From: Bacteroidota bacterium
Lineage (GTDB): Bacteria > Bacteroidota > Bacteroidia > Chitinophagales > Chitinophagaceae
Length of the DNA: 19,519 bases
Direction: 5' to 3'
NCBI GenBank assembly: GCA_023411775.1
Contig: JAEYOL010000187.1
Span: 1 to 19,519 of the forward strand
Part shown: positions 1-7,203 of the stretch, piece by piece
How the letters are laid out: every line of letters begins with the position of its first letter
Position numbering within the stretch: the first letter of the stretch is position 1
Notes under the pieces: generated by a model
The model's input: only the letters and a program-made list of their open reading frames with translations
Told to the model about the DNA's origin: nothing
Database searches by the model: none
Position numbers and translations under genes: made by a program

Positions 1-210
1 GCAAAAAATCACCAGGCCATCATAGCCACAATTATCGGGGTGCTTGTCATTTGCTGGCTCACGCTTACTCCGCTTCTCGATAATAGTTTCGGTGGTTTTA
101 AAAACCCAATGAATAAAAACCTCACTATCGTCATTGGCACACTTACTATATTTCTTGTAGGCACATTATTATCCAGGAAAAATTCCCCGGAAATACAACA
201 TCCTCACTAA
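1..210 (+). CDS. Sodium:solute symporter (SSS family), C-terminal end, partial
   Basis: Reading frame 1 is open from the first base and ends with TAA at 208-210, leaving 69 residues of a protein whose body lies upstream of the window. The fragment has two hydrophobic stretches: one begins around IIATIIGVLVICWL, the other around LTIVIGTLTIFLVGTLL. They are joined by a short polar loop containing NPMNKN, and a charged tail follows. This pattern resembles the last two membrane helices of Bacteroidota SSS-family transporters, which import sugars or organic acids with sodium across the inner membrane. The stop is 30 bases before the lyase gene, so the two are probably co-transcribed and the transporter may supply the lyase substrate. 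The family call rests on a short tail only; another polytopic carrier is possible. Confidence 0.6.
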   Translation, partial: AKNHQAIIATIIGVLVICWLTLTPLLDNSFGGFKNPMNKNLTIVIGTLTIFLVGTLLSRKNSPEIQHPH

Positions 211-240
211 CACTGATTGATCTATTAAATAACATGCTTT

Positions 241-1179
241 ATGAACAAGGAGAAAAAATTTGTACCGGTAATGCTCACACCATTTGATGAAAAAGGAGCA
301 GTTGATTATGCGGTATTATCGAGACTAACCGAGTACTATATTGAAGCAGGCGCCAAAGGCCTATTTGCCAACTGCCTGTCGAGTGAAATGTTCGAACTCA
401 CGGATAAAGAAAGGCTATCGATTACCAAACATATCGTTGAAGTAGCCGCTGGTGCCGTGCCTGTAGTCAGTACCGGCACCTTCGAAGGAAACCCGGATAC
501 ACAGGCCGATTTTGTAAAACGTATATACGACACCGGCACAACAGCAGTGATTGCGATTACCAGTGTTCTTGCTAAAGCGGACGAAGAAGATGAACTATTT
601 AATGAAAGGGTATTTCAACTTTTTGAAAAGACTGAAAAAATTCCGCTGGGATTCTACGAATGCCCGGTACCATACAAAAGAACCCTGAATCCGGCTCAAT
701 TACGTTCCTTTGTAAAAACAGGCAGGCTGCTCTATTATAAAGACACCAGCCTCAGTGTGGATGCTATCACTGAGAAAATCAAGGTGACAAAAGAGTTTGA
801 GCATTTCGAACTCTACGATGCCCATATGGCAAATGCCGTAGAATCGTTGAAAGCAGGATGCGCGGGACTCTCCTGCATACAGGGAAATTTTGTTCCGGAA
901 CTGGTAACCTGGCTGGCTGAAAATTATCATGATGAAAACCTTCAGCGTGAGGTTCAGATGGTACAACAATTTTTTATAGATAAGATGGAAGTAATGCATG
1001 AAGCCTACCCCGTTGTCGCAAAATATTTTCTGCGGCAAAAAGGCCTTCCCATCGGTCTCTATACCAGGCGGGAAAGTGGAAACCTGACAGAGCGTATTCA
1101 AAAGAAAATCGATAAGCTCGTGGTGGAATGTGATGAAGTACTTTCAAACCTTGGAATCATAACAAAAATAGTTGCCTAA
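241..1179 (+). CDS. Divergent dihydrodipicolinate synthase / N-acetylneuraminate lyase (DapA/NAL) family protein
   Basis: A 312-residue cytoplasmic protein of the normal length for class I pyruvate-type aldolases built as a TIM barrel. The Schiff-base lysine is recognisable as K167 in LLYYKDTS, and the catalytic tyrosine as Y139 in GFYECPVPYKR. Other family landmarks are changed. The GTTGE pyruvate-carboxylate loop is replaced by LSSEMFE (residues 46-52). The region where DapA carries its paired tyrosines (TPYYN) reads ITSVLAKADEED (about 106-117). It is therefore unlikely to be the lysine-pathway DapA and more likely acts on a sugar-acid-derived keto acid; the substrate cannot be read from sequence. 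It lies 30 bases after the symporter and 2 bases before the YidR-like gene, consistent with one operon. The ATG at 241 gives a normal N-terminus; there is no clear Shine-Dalgarno. Confidence 0.8.
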   Translation: MNKEKKFVPVMLTPFDEKGAVDYAVLSRLTEYYIEAGAKGLFANCLSSEMFELTDKERLSITKHIVEVAAGAVPVVSTGTFEGNPDTQADFVKRIYDTGTTAVIAITSVLAKADEEDELFNERVFQLFEKTEKIPLGFYECPVPYKRTLNPAQLRSFVKTGRLLYYKDTSLSVDAITEKIKVTKEFEHFELYDAHMANAVESLKAGCAGLSCIQGNFVPELVTWLAENYHDENLQREVQMVQQFFIDKMEVMHEAYPVVAKYFLRQKGLPIGLYTRRESGNLTERIQKKIDKLVVECDEVLSNLGIITKIVA

Positions 1180-1181
1180 AC

Positions 1182-2579
1182 ATGCGCCCGATCCTCTATG
1201 TAGCTTTACTTTGGAGTGGAGTGGCCGCTTGTAATTCAGGCGTGAATACCGAAAAGAGCAATATGAATTTTACGGAGATACAACTCACCAGGGATACATC
1301 GGGACATTGCCTGAATACCACGCAGGTTTTTTCACGAAATGATGAGTGGATCGTATTTGACGGGCGTAATCATGATACCCTGATCGGTAGTACCGCGGAA
1401 ATATCAGTCGTTCACACGCGGACGGGTGAGATAAAAAAAATATACCAGACTGAAAATGCTACAGAATGGGGCCCGGGTGTCGGCGCCGCTACGTTTTCGC
1501 CTAAGGAAGACAGGGTACTATTTATACACGGCATCCGCAACGCCGGAAGGGAAAATCCTTATTCATTCACCCGCCGCACGGGGGTTGCAGTAGATATTGA
1601 TAAACCATTCCAGCCTGTTTTTCTCGACGCGAGGGATGTGAAACATCCTTTTACCAACGGGGCACTACGGGGGGGCACGCACGCACATACATGGTCAGGT
1701 GATGGTCAATGGATCAGTTTTACATACAACGATTACATTCTCCAACAATATAGTGGCACCGATACCAATGTCGAAGACCTCCGAACTATCGGTGTGATGT
1801 TGCCGGGCAGGAAAGTAACCGTCGATCAGACCGGCGATCTGGAAAATAACAATGGTGAAATGTTTACCATCCTGGTTGTCCCGGTTGTAACCAATCCCAA
1901 ACCTGGTAGCAATGAAGTAAAAAAAGCATTTGATGAATGCTGGATCGGTACAAACGGTTATGAGACGCCAGACGGCACTCGTCAGCAGAAAGCTATTGCA
2001 TACCAGGGACATGTTGTCGATGAAGAAGGCAACACAAAAACAGAAATATTTATAGCAGACATTCCTGGCGATATCCTTGAAACCGCTTTGGAAGAGGATC
2101 TTCGCGGCACAAATACCTTAAGACCTAAAGTACCAAATCGTATTACACACCGGCGCATCACATTCACAGCGAAGGGCGTTAGCAGTACTCCCCGGCACTG
2201 GCTAAGATCTGATCCGGACGGGACAAAAATTGCATTTCTCGCAACGGATAGTAATGATATCATCCAGTTGTTCTATGTTTCGCCAAATAATGAAAATGAA
2301 GCGCCGACCCAACTTACAAACCTGGAATTTTCCGTCCAGGGGCCGTTTAACTTCAGCCCTGATGGCAAACAAATTGCATATGTGGCGGACAACAGTGTGT
2401 TTATAACAGATGTTGCAAATGGAGAATCCTTGAGACTTACGCCACGCGCCAACGATGACGACAGACCATTGGGCGCCGTTAACTGGAGCAATGATGGCAA
2501 TATGCTGGTTTATAACCGGTATGTAAAGACGGGAGCAGAAAAGTATCTTCAGATTTTTTTGCTGAAAAAAACCGACTAA
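1182..2579 (+). CDS. YidR-like (DUF3748) beta-propeller lipoprotein
   Basis: A 465-residue protein starting 2 bases after the lyase stop. The N-terminus is a short lipoprotein signal with lipobox VAAC, putting the lipidated cysteine at residue 17. The mature part has repeated propeller-type blade motifs such as FSRNDEWIVFD, FSPKEDRVLFIHG, WSGDGQWISF, DPDGTKIAFLA, FSPDGKQIAYVAD and WSNDGNMLVYN, as in TolB/WD40-like propellers. The block around FIHGIRN through RRTGVAVDID and GGTHAHTWS resembles E. coli YidR and the DUF3748 family. The biochemical role of that family is not established; a binding or lyase-like role in the periplasm is possible. Tight linkage to a keto-acid lyase and a symporter suggests processing or sensing of the same substrate. 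Its stop overlaps the convergent AraC gene by 4 bases. Confidence 0.75.
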   Translation: MRPILYVALLWSGVAACNSGVNTEKSNMNFTEIQLTRDTSGHCLNTTQVFSRNDEWIVFDGRNHDTLIGSTAEISVVHTRTGEIKKIYQTENATEWGPGVGAATFSPKEDRVLFIHGIRNAGRENPYSFTRRTGVAVDIDKPFQPVFLDARDVKHPFTNGALRGGTHAHTWSGDGQWISFTYNDYILQQYSGTDTNVEDLRTIGVMLPGRKVTVDQTGDLENNNGEMFTILVVPVVTNPKPGSNEVKKAFDECWIGTNGYETPDGTRQQKAIAYQGHVVDEEGNTKTEIFIADIPGDILETALEEDLRGTNTLRPKVPNRITHRRITFTAKGVSSTPRHWLRSDPDGTKIAFLATDSNDIIQLFYVSPNNENEAPTQLTNLEFSVQGPFNFSPDGKQIAYVADNSVFITDVANGESLRLTPRANDDDRPLGAVNWSNDGNMLVYNRYVKTGAEKYLQIFLLKKTD

Positions 2580-3454
2580 GCAGCGGAATCCTGAAGGTAT
2601 TTCTTTTTGTATTCGAAGGGTTTTAGTCCTGTTACAGCCTTGAAATGCCGGTAAAAGTTGGATATATTATTGAACCCGCATTCAAAGCAGATGATTCCAA
2701 TTGGATATCGATCCTCCACCAGCATCCTGCACGCATGACTAATCCTGATCTCCACCAGGAAATCAAAATAGGTTTTTTTCGTCATCATTTTAAAGTAGCG
2801 GCAAAATGAAGTGACGCTTAAATTGCTTACTGCAGCTATTTCTTTGAGAGAAATATCCTTCTTATAGTTAGATAAAGTATAAGTACAAACCTTATTCAAA
2901 CGATCTGTTTCGATCTCGCTTGACTTATAAAAAGCATGAGCAGAAGCGATCGGTTCGTATTCTTCATTCTCTGCCAGCGTCTTAATAATATTCAGTAGCA
3001 GGATCACCCGGTCGAAACTATCCGCATGAACGGCGCGGTACATATCCTGCACCACTTTTTCGCGGGCCAGGCCTTTGATGATCATGCCTTTCTTTGCCTT
3101 CTCAAATAATTTTGGAATCTGGTATGCTTCAGGCAAATTAAAGATCTCACGGCCAAAGCAATCCGGTAGAAACTGGATAACAATCGCTTCCACATACATG
3201 TCTTTATTCTGCTCGTAGTATTTTTCGTGGCATCTCCAGGTGTGTGGCAGATTTTCACCCAGGAGGATCAGCTCACCCTCACTAAAATTGCTAACGTTAT
3301 CGCCGATAAACCTGACGCCTTCGCCCCTGATAGTAAAGTGCAGTTCAAGCTCAGGATGGTAATGCCAAATACGGCCAAAGTTGGGTTGCACATCATGACG
3401 AATCGAAAATGAGCTCTGAATGGGAGATGTGACTTTGTGAAATCGCGGTTTCAT
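2576..3454 (-). CDS. AraC-family transcriptional regulator with N-terminal cupin sensor
   Basis: A 292-residue regulator. The N-terminal half is a cupin-like sensor with the cluster IWHYHPELELHF (about residues 29-40) and a GEGVRFIGDN turn, typical of sugar-sensing AraC proteins. The C-terminal third is the double helix-turn-helix: helix set one around ISLKEIAAVSNLSVTSFCRYFK (about 201-222), set two around IGIICFECGFNNISNFYRHFK (about 252-272). It ends with the usual TGLKPFEYKKKY tail. The ATG at 3454 is preferred; the frame also has a TTG three codons upstream, but ATG followed by KPRFHK is the better start. The gene reads away from the isomerase-kinase pair and into the end of the YidR-like gene, so it is well placed to control the isomerase operon, the lyase operon, or both. 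The inducer is unknown. Confidence 0.88.
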   Translation of the reverse strand: MKPRFHKVTSPIQSSFSIRHDVQPNFGRIWHYHPELELHFTIRGEGVRFIGDNVSNFSEGELILLGENLPHTWRCHEKYYEQNKDMYVEAIVIQFLPDCFGREIFNLPEAYQIPKLFEKAKKGMIIKGLAREKVVQDMYRAVHADSFDRVILLLNIIKTLAENEEYEPIASAHAFYKSSEIETDRLNKVCTYTLSNYKKDISLKEIAAVSNLSVTSFCRYFKMMTKKTYFDFLVEIRISHACRMLVEDRYPIGIICFECGFNNISNFYRHFKAVTGLKPFEYKKKYLQDSAA

Positions 3455-3775
3455 AAAGGGCAAGCAGTTATTAAGTTGGAAAATAAGAAATATTCTTTGT
3501 AAACTTATTCAGCCATGATAATATCCTACACTTTTCGGCTAACAAGATAAAATAAATACTCTTTTTGTCACCGGATATTTGTTTCGATTAACAGAAAATT
3601 AATAATTAGTCTTTGCCATATTCTCTCTCACAAATTTGCTGATCCTAAGGATCCGGCTAAAAAATCCTTTCTACGGTGAGTCAAATCAAAAAATTGACCG
3701 AGAGTTGAAACCGGCAAATACTGCATCAGACTTTGCAAATATTATCATCAGAAACTGTACATCAAACTTATAGAT
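3455..3775. promoter_or_regulatory. Divergent intergenic region between araC-type regulator and isomerase operon
   Basis: This is 321 bases of AT-rich DNA without a credible gene. It must hold promoters for both flanking genes. I see no full TTTG-N19-TAnnTTTG promoter. Near matches are CAAATTTG at 3631-3638 and a TTTG at 3612-3615. It contains a 13-base palindrome at 3641-3653, the 8-base palindrome TTTGCAAA at 3732-3739, and two copies of CGGCTAA (3536-3542 and 3654-3660). Any of these could be regulator sites, but none is proven. Confidence 0.45.
3641..3653. promoter_or_regulatory. Palindrome GATCCT-A-AGGATC, candidate operator
   Basis: Perfect 6-base arms surround a single central A. It lies 123 bases upstream of the isomerase ATG within the divergent region. 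AraC proteins usually bind direct repeats, so this may serve another factor or be a chance palindrome. Confidence 0.25.
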
Positions 3776-5383
3776 ATGAGTAAATCAAAACAGGTATGGC
3801 TGGTTGCAAGTGGCGATCTCAGGCTGTCGGCAAACCGGACCTGCTGGCAGGCACAATATGATATGGAAAAACTGCTTGGCGGCGCGCTTGAAAAATTTGG
3901 ATGGACTGTAATAAGAGCCCACCAATATGACGAAGAAAAAAAACATGGCTTTATCGATTCTCAAAAAGCGGGGATCGAAGTTTTCAAACATATTCCTGAA
4001 AATGCACCACTCATCGTAGCAGAAAGTGTATGGCAATACACGCATCATGTTCTGGCCGGACTCATCACTCATAAAGGACCTATCCTCACCGTAGCCAACT
4101 GGAGTGGACAATGGCCGGGCCTGGTGGGCATGTTAAACCTTAATGGTTCACTCACGAAAGCAGGAGTCCGTTATAGCACTTTGTGGAGTGAAAATTTTGA
4201 TGATGAATTTTTCCTTACCGGCCTACAACTATGGCTTGAAACAGGCGGGCTGGTGCATGACACCAGTCATGTGAAATCATACAATGAAACAATAATTCCC
4301 AAGACCGATCTGGAAACCGGCTCCCGCTTCGCTGATCAGTTTAAAAAAAATAAAGCGATCATGGGAGTATTTGACGAAGGTTGTATGGGTATGTTCAATG
4401 CAATCGTGCCGGATCATCTGCTACATCCCACCGGAATATTTAAAGAAAGACTTAGCCAGTCCACACTCTATGCACGAATGAGAACGGTGAAAGATGAGGA
4501 AGCAGAGTCGGTATTGCAATGGCTGCTCGATAAAGGAATGAAATTTAACTGGGGATCAGATCCTGATACGGAATTGACCCGCGAGCAAACACTTGAGCAA
4601 TGCAAAATGTATGTTGCAGCTATGAGAATTGCTGATGAATTTGGATGTGACACCATCGGCATTCAATACCAACAGGGCTTAAAAGACCTGGTTCCGGCAA
4701 GTGACCTTGTAGAAGGATTATTAAATAATACAGACCGTCCCCCGGTCTATTCTGAAGATGGCCGGGAACTTTATCCAGCTAAGGCTTTACCGCACTTTAA
4801 TGAAGTAGACGAATGCGCCGGTATTGATGCACTTGTAACCTACAAACTTTGGAATGAACTTGGAATGAACGGTGACAATACTTTACACGACCTACGCTGG
4901 GGTGCTCATTTCCAGGATGACAATATAAATGCATTTGTCTGGGTATTATTGATCTCCGGTGCTGCACCACCGCAACATTTCAAAGGTGGATACAAGGGTG
5001 CAAGCAGCGAGCGCCAGCCAGCCATGTATTTCAGACTCGGTGGCGGCACACTGAAAGGTGTAAGCAAGCCGGGGAATATCGTATGGAGCCGGATATATGT
5101 CATGAATGATAAACTCCATTGTGACATTGGCACTGGTAGAGCTGTTGAACTCCCCGAGGAAGAAAATAACAGAAGGTGGCAACTTACTACGCCGCAGTGG
5201 CCGGTGATGCACGCAGTGCTCGACGGGATAGACAGGAACCAACTAATGGCACAACACAAAGCCAATCACATACACGTAGCATATGTAAACGATAGTTATA
5301 CTGCCGGCCAAGCATGTAGAATAAAAGGGGCTGCATTGCAAGGCCTTGGTATAGAAGTACATTTTTGTGGTCAAATAAGTTAA
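3776..5383 (+). CDS. L-fucose/L-arabinose isomerase-like sugar isomerase (FucI family)
   Basis: A 535-residue cytoplasmic protein with the domain layout of FucI-type aldose-ketose isomerases. Probable metal ligands can be matched to E. coli FucI: E313 in LVEGLLN, D345 in NEVDECAG, and H498 in KANHIHVAY. The N-terminal Rossmann-like part carries VWLVASGD (7-14) and NWSGQWPGLVGMLN (108-121). Such enzymes convert an aldose (L-fucose, D-arabinose, L-arabinose or a related pentose) into the ketose using Mn2+. The gene is followed 3 bases later by araB, so the most economical product is L-ribulose made from L-arabinose; the FucI fold also allows other sugars. ATG at 3776 is followed by a polar N-terminus; no Shine-Dalgarno is visible. 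It is probably the first gene of an operon facing away from the AraC gene. Confidence 0.8.
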   Translation: MSKSKQVWLVASGDLRLSANRTCWQAQYDMEKLLGGALEKFGWTVIRAHQYDEEKKHGFIDSQKAGIEVFKHIPENAPLIVAESVWQYTHHVLAGLITHKGPILTVANWSGQWPGLVGMLNLNGSLTKAGVRYSTLWSENFDDEFFLTGLQLWLETGGLVHDTSHVKSYNETIIPKTDLETGSRFADQFKKNKAIMGVFDEGCMGMFNAIVPDHLLHPTGIFKERLSQSTLYARMRTVKDEEAESVLQWLLDKGMKFNWGSDPDTELTREQTLEQCKMYVAAMRIADEFGCDTIGIQYQQGLKDLVPASDLVEGLLNNTDRPPVYSEDGRELYPAKALPHFNEVDECAGIDALVTYKLWNELGMNGDNTLHDLRWGAHFQDDNINAFVWVLLISGAAPPQHFKGGYKGASSERQPAMYFRLGGGTLKGVSKPGNIVWSRIYVMNDKLHCDIGTGRAVELPEEENNRRWQLTTPQWPVMHAVLDGIDRNQLMAQHKANHIHVAYVNDSYTAGQACRIKGAALQGLGIEVHFCGQIS

Positions 5384-5386
5384 ATA

Positions 5387-7030
5387 TTGAAACCTGCATT
5401 TGTAATAGGCCTTGATTTTGGCACTGACTCAGTCAGGGCCCTCGTGGTGGATACCGCTAATGGCGCTGAAATCAGTCATGGCGTTCATTTCTTCCCGCGA
5501 TGGAAGCAAAGAAAATATTGTAATGCTGCAAATTCGCAGTTCAGGCAACATCCTTTAGATTATATCGAAGGTATCGAGGCATGTGTCGGCCAGGCGCTTT
5601 ATGGCTTGTCGCCGGAAATAATAAAGAATATAAAAGCAATTGGTGTCGACGCGACCGGCTCAACGCCTGCGCCCGTACACAAATCTGGCCAGCCACTTGC
5701 CCTGATTCCGGGGTTTGAACATGACCCCGACGCCATGTTTATTCTTTGGAAAGACCATACAGCACAAGAGGAGGCCAATGAGATCAATGAATTGGCGCAT
5801 AGTTGGGAAACTGACTATACTAAATATTCAGGGGGAGAATATTCACCAGAGTGGTTCTGGTCTAAAATACTACACATCAGCCGCCATAACGAAAAAGTAA
5901 AAGAACATGCATTCACCTGGGTTGAACAGAGCGACTGGATCCCGGCCTTGCTCACAGGTAATACTAATCCCCTAACGTGGAAACGAAACCGATGCGCTGC
6001 CGGACATAAAGCAATGTGGCATGAATCCTTCGGGGGATTACCATCCTCTACATTTCTCACGCGGCTAGATCCTGTACTGGATTTTATCAGGCAAAAACTA
6101 TTTCAAGAGACATTTGAATCAGATGTCGCGGCGGGTATTATAAGTGAGGAATGGTCAAAGAAACTGAGCCTGCCACGTGATGTTGTAATTGCGACCGGCA
6201 TTATCGACGCACATGCCGGGGCTGTAGGCGCAAACATAGATGCCTTCACGATGGTTAAAGTAACCGGCACTTCTACCTGCGATATGGTAGTGGTACCAGG
6301 TCAGAAATACTCGAATACGCTTGTAAAAGGAATATGTGGACAGGTTAATGGTTCCATCATTCCGGGGATGCTCGGCCTTGAAGCTGGTCAATCTGCGTTT
6401 GGAGATCTTTACAGTTGGTTTGTCGATCTGCTTACCTACCCCTTCGCAGCGATGGATAAACTCGATATGCCCGAACTGCAACAATCCATCGCGAAACAAG
6501 TACTACATCATCTCAATGAAAAAGCAGCGCTGTTACCAGTGACTGAAAATGATCCCTTATCCCTGGACTGGATCAATGGCAGGCGTACACCTGATGCCAA
6601 TCTCGGATTGAAGGCTGCAATAACCGGATTACAACTGGGCACCGATGCGGTGATGATTTTCAAATCTCTTGTTGAGGCAACTGCATTTGGTTCAAGAGCT
6701 ATCATCAGACGTTTTGATGATGAAAATATTCCAATTGATAAAGTGGTCGCTGTTGGTGGCATTAGTAAAAAATCTGACTATGTGATGCAGGTCTTAGCCG
6801 ATGTGCTCAACCGGCCAATACATGTTGTGGACTCCGATCAAACCTGTGCACTAGGAGCAGCAATCTTCGCTGCTAAAGCAGGCCAGGTTTATAAATCATT
6901 TGACCAGGCAAAAAATAACATGGCATCGCAGGCAGTTAAAGAATTTATTCCTGATATCAATAAGATACCTATATACGATAGGCTATATATGAAATACGAA
7001 TCACTCGGCTCATTTGTGTCACAATTTTGA
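5387..7030 (+). CDS. araB: Ribulokinase (FGGY carbohydrate kinase)
   Basis: A 547-residue ATP-dependent sugar kinase phosphorylating L-ribulose (some members accept other ribuloses or ribitols). It matches E. coli AraB along its length: the ATP-binding start VIGLDFGTDSVRALV (6-20), PDAMFILWKDHTAQEEA (114-130), GGEYSPEWFWSKILH (149-163), NRCAAGHKAMWHESFGGLP (201-219), the catalytic aspartate D274 in GIIDAHAGAVGA, VKVTGTSTCD (290-299), GLEAGQSAFGDLYSWF (330-345) and the C-terminal FGGY signature AVGGISKKSDYVMQVLAD (455-472). The start is a TTG at 5387, 3 bases after the isomerase stop: the conserved N-terminus needs a start at or before this codon and no in-frame ATG is available. This implies translational coupling to the isomerase. 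No AraD epimerase is adjacent. Confidence 0.9.
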   Translation: MKPAFVIGLDFGTDSVRALVVDTANGAEISHGVHFFPRWKQRKYCNAANSQFRQHPLDYIEGIEACVGQALYGLSPEIIKNIKAIGVDATGSTPAPVHKSGQPLALIPGFEHDPDAMFILWKDHTAQEEANEINELAHSWETDYTKYSGGEYSPEWFWSKILHISRHNEKVKEHAFTWVEQSDWIPALLTGNTNPLTWKRNRCAAGHKAMWHESFGGLPSSTFLTRLDPVLDFIRQKLFQETFESDVAAGIISEEWSKKLSLPRDVVIATGIIDAHAGAVGANIDAFTMVKVTGTSTCDMVVVPGQKYSNTLVKGICGQVNGSIIPGMLGLEAGQSAFGDLYSWFVDLLTYPFAAMDKLDMPELQQSIAKQVLHHLNEKAALLPVTENDPLSLDWINGRRTPDANLGLKAAITGLQLGTDAVMIFKSLVEATAFGSRAIIRRFDDENIPIDKVVAVGGISKKSDYVMQVLADVLNRPIHVVDSDQTCALGAAIFAAKAGQVYKSFDQAKNNMASQAVKEFIPDINKIPIYDRLYMKYESLGSFVSQF

Positions 7031-7064
7031 TACTACAATCTGCATTATTTTATTATTATTCTAT

Positions 7065-7105
7065 TATTACCAGTAAATAAATCTTGTCTTCTATATATGG
7101 TAATA
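7065..7105. promoter_or_regulatory. Inverted repeat TATTACCA-N25-TGGTAATA upstream of susC
   Basis: Perfect 8-base arms at 7065-7072 and 7098-7105 are separated by 25 bases in the 173-base AT-rich gap between araB and susC. It could be a two-site operator for the SusC promoter. The arms are AT-rich, so chance is a real possibility. I see no TAnnTTTG box in this gap. Confidence 0.25.
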
Positions 7106-7203
7106 TCATACAACAATTAGTAAAGTATCTTAAATAATTCCACCTTATTCCCTATTAATTTTCACCCTGCAAATTGTCTGGCTCTTACAAAAAACGATTG
7201 CTT

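Noticed and set aside
3494..3620. Full Bacteroidota promoter (TTTG-N19-TAnnTTTG) in the divergent region
   Set aside because: Candidate boxes such as those ending in TTTG near 3499 and 3615 have the wrong internal spacing (TA-NNN-TTTG), so no promoter was annotated exactly.
4906..5265. 119-codon - strand open frame inside the isomerase
   Set aside because: Antisense shadow of a conserved gene, Ser/Cys/Pro-rich and without a family signature.
7174..7203. SusC starting at TTG 7174
   Set aside because: The ATG at 7204 gives a normal signal peptide; the upstream ten codons add nothing conserved.
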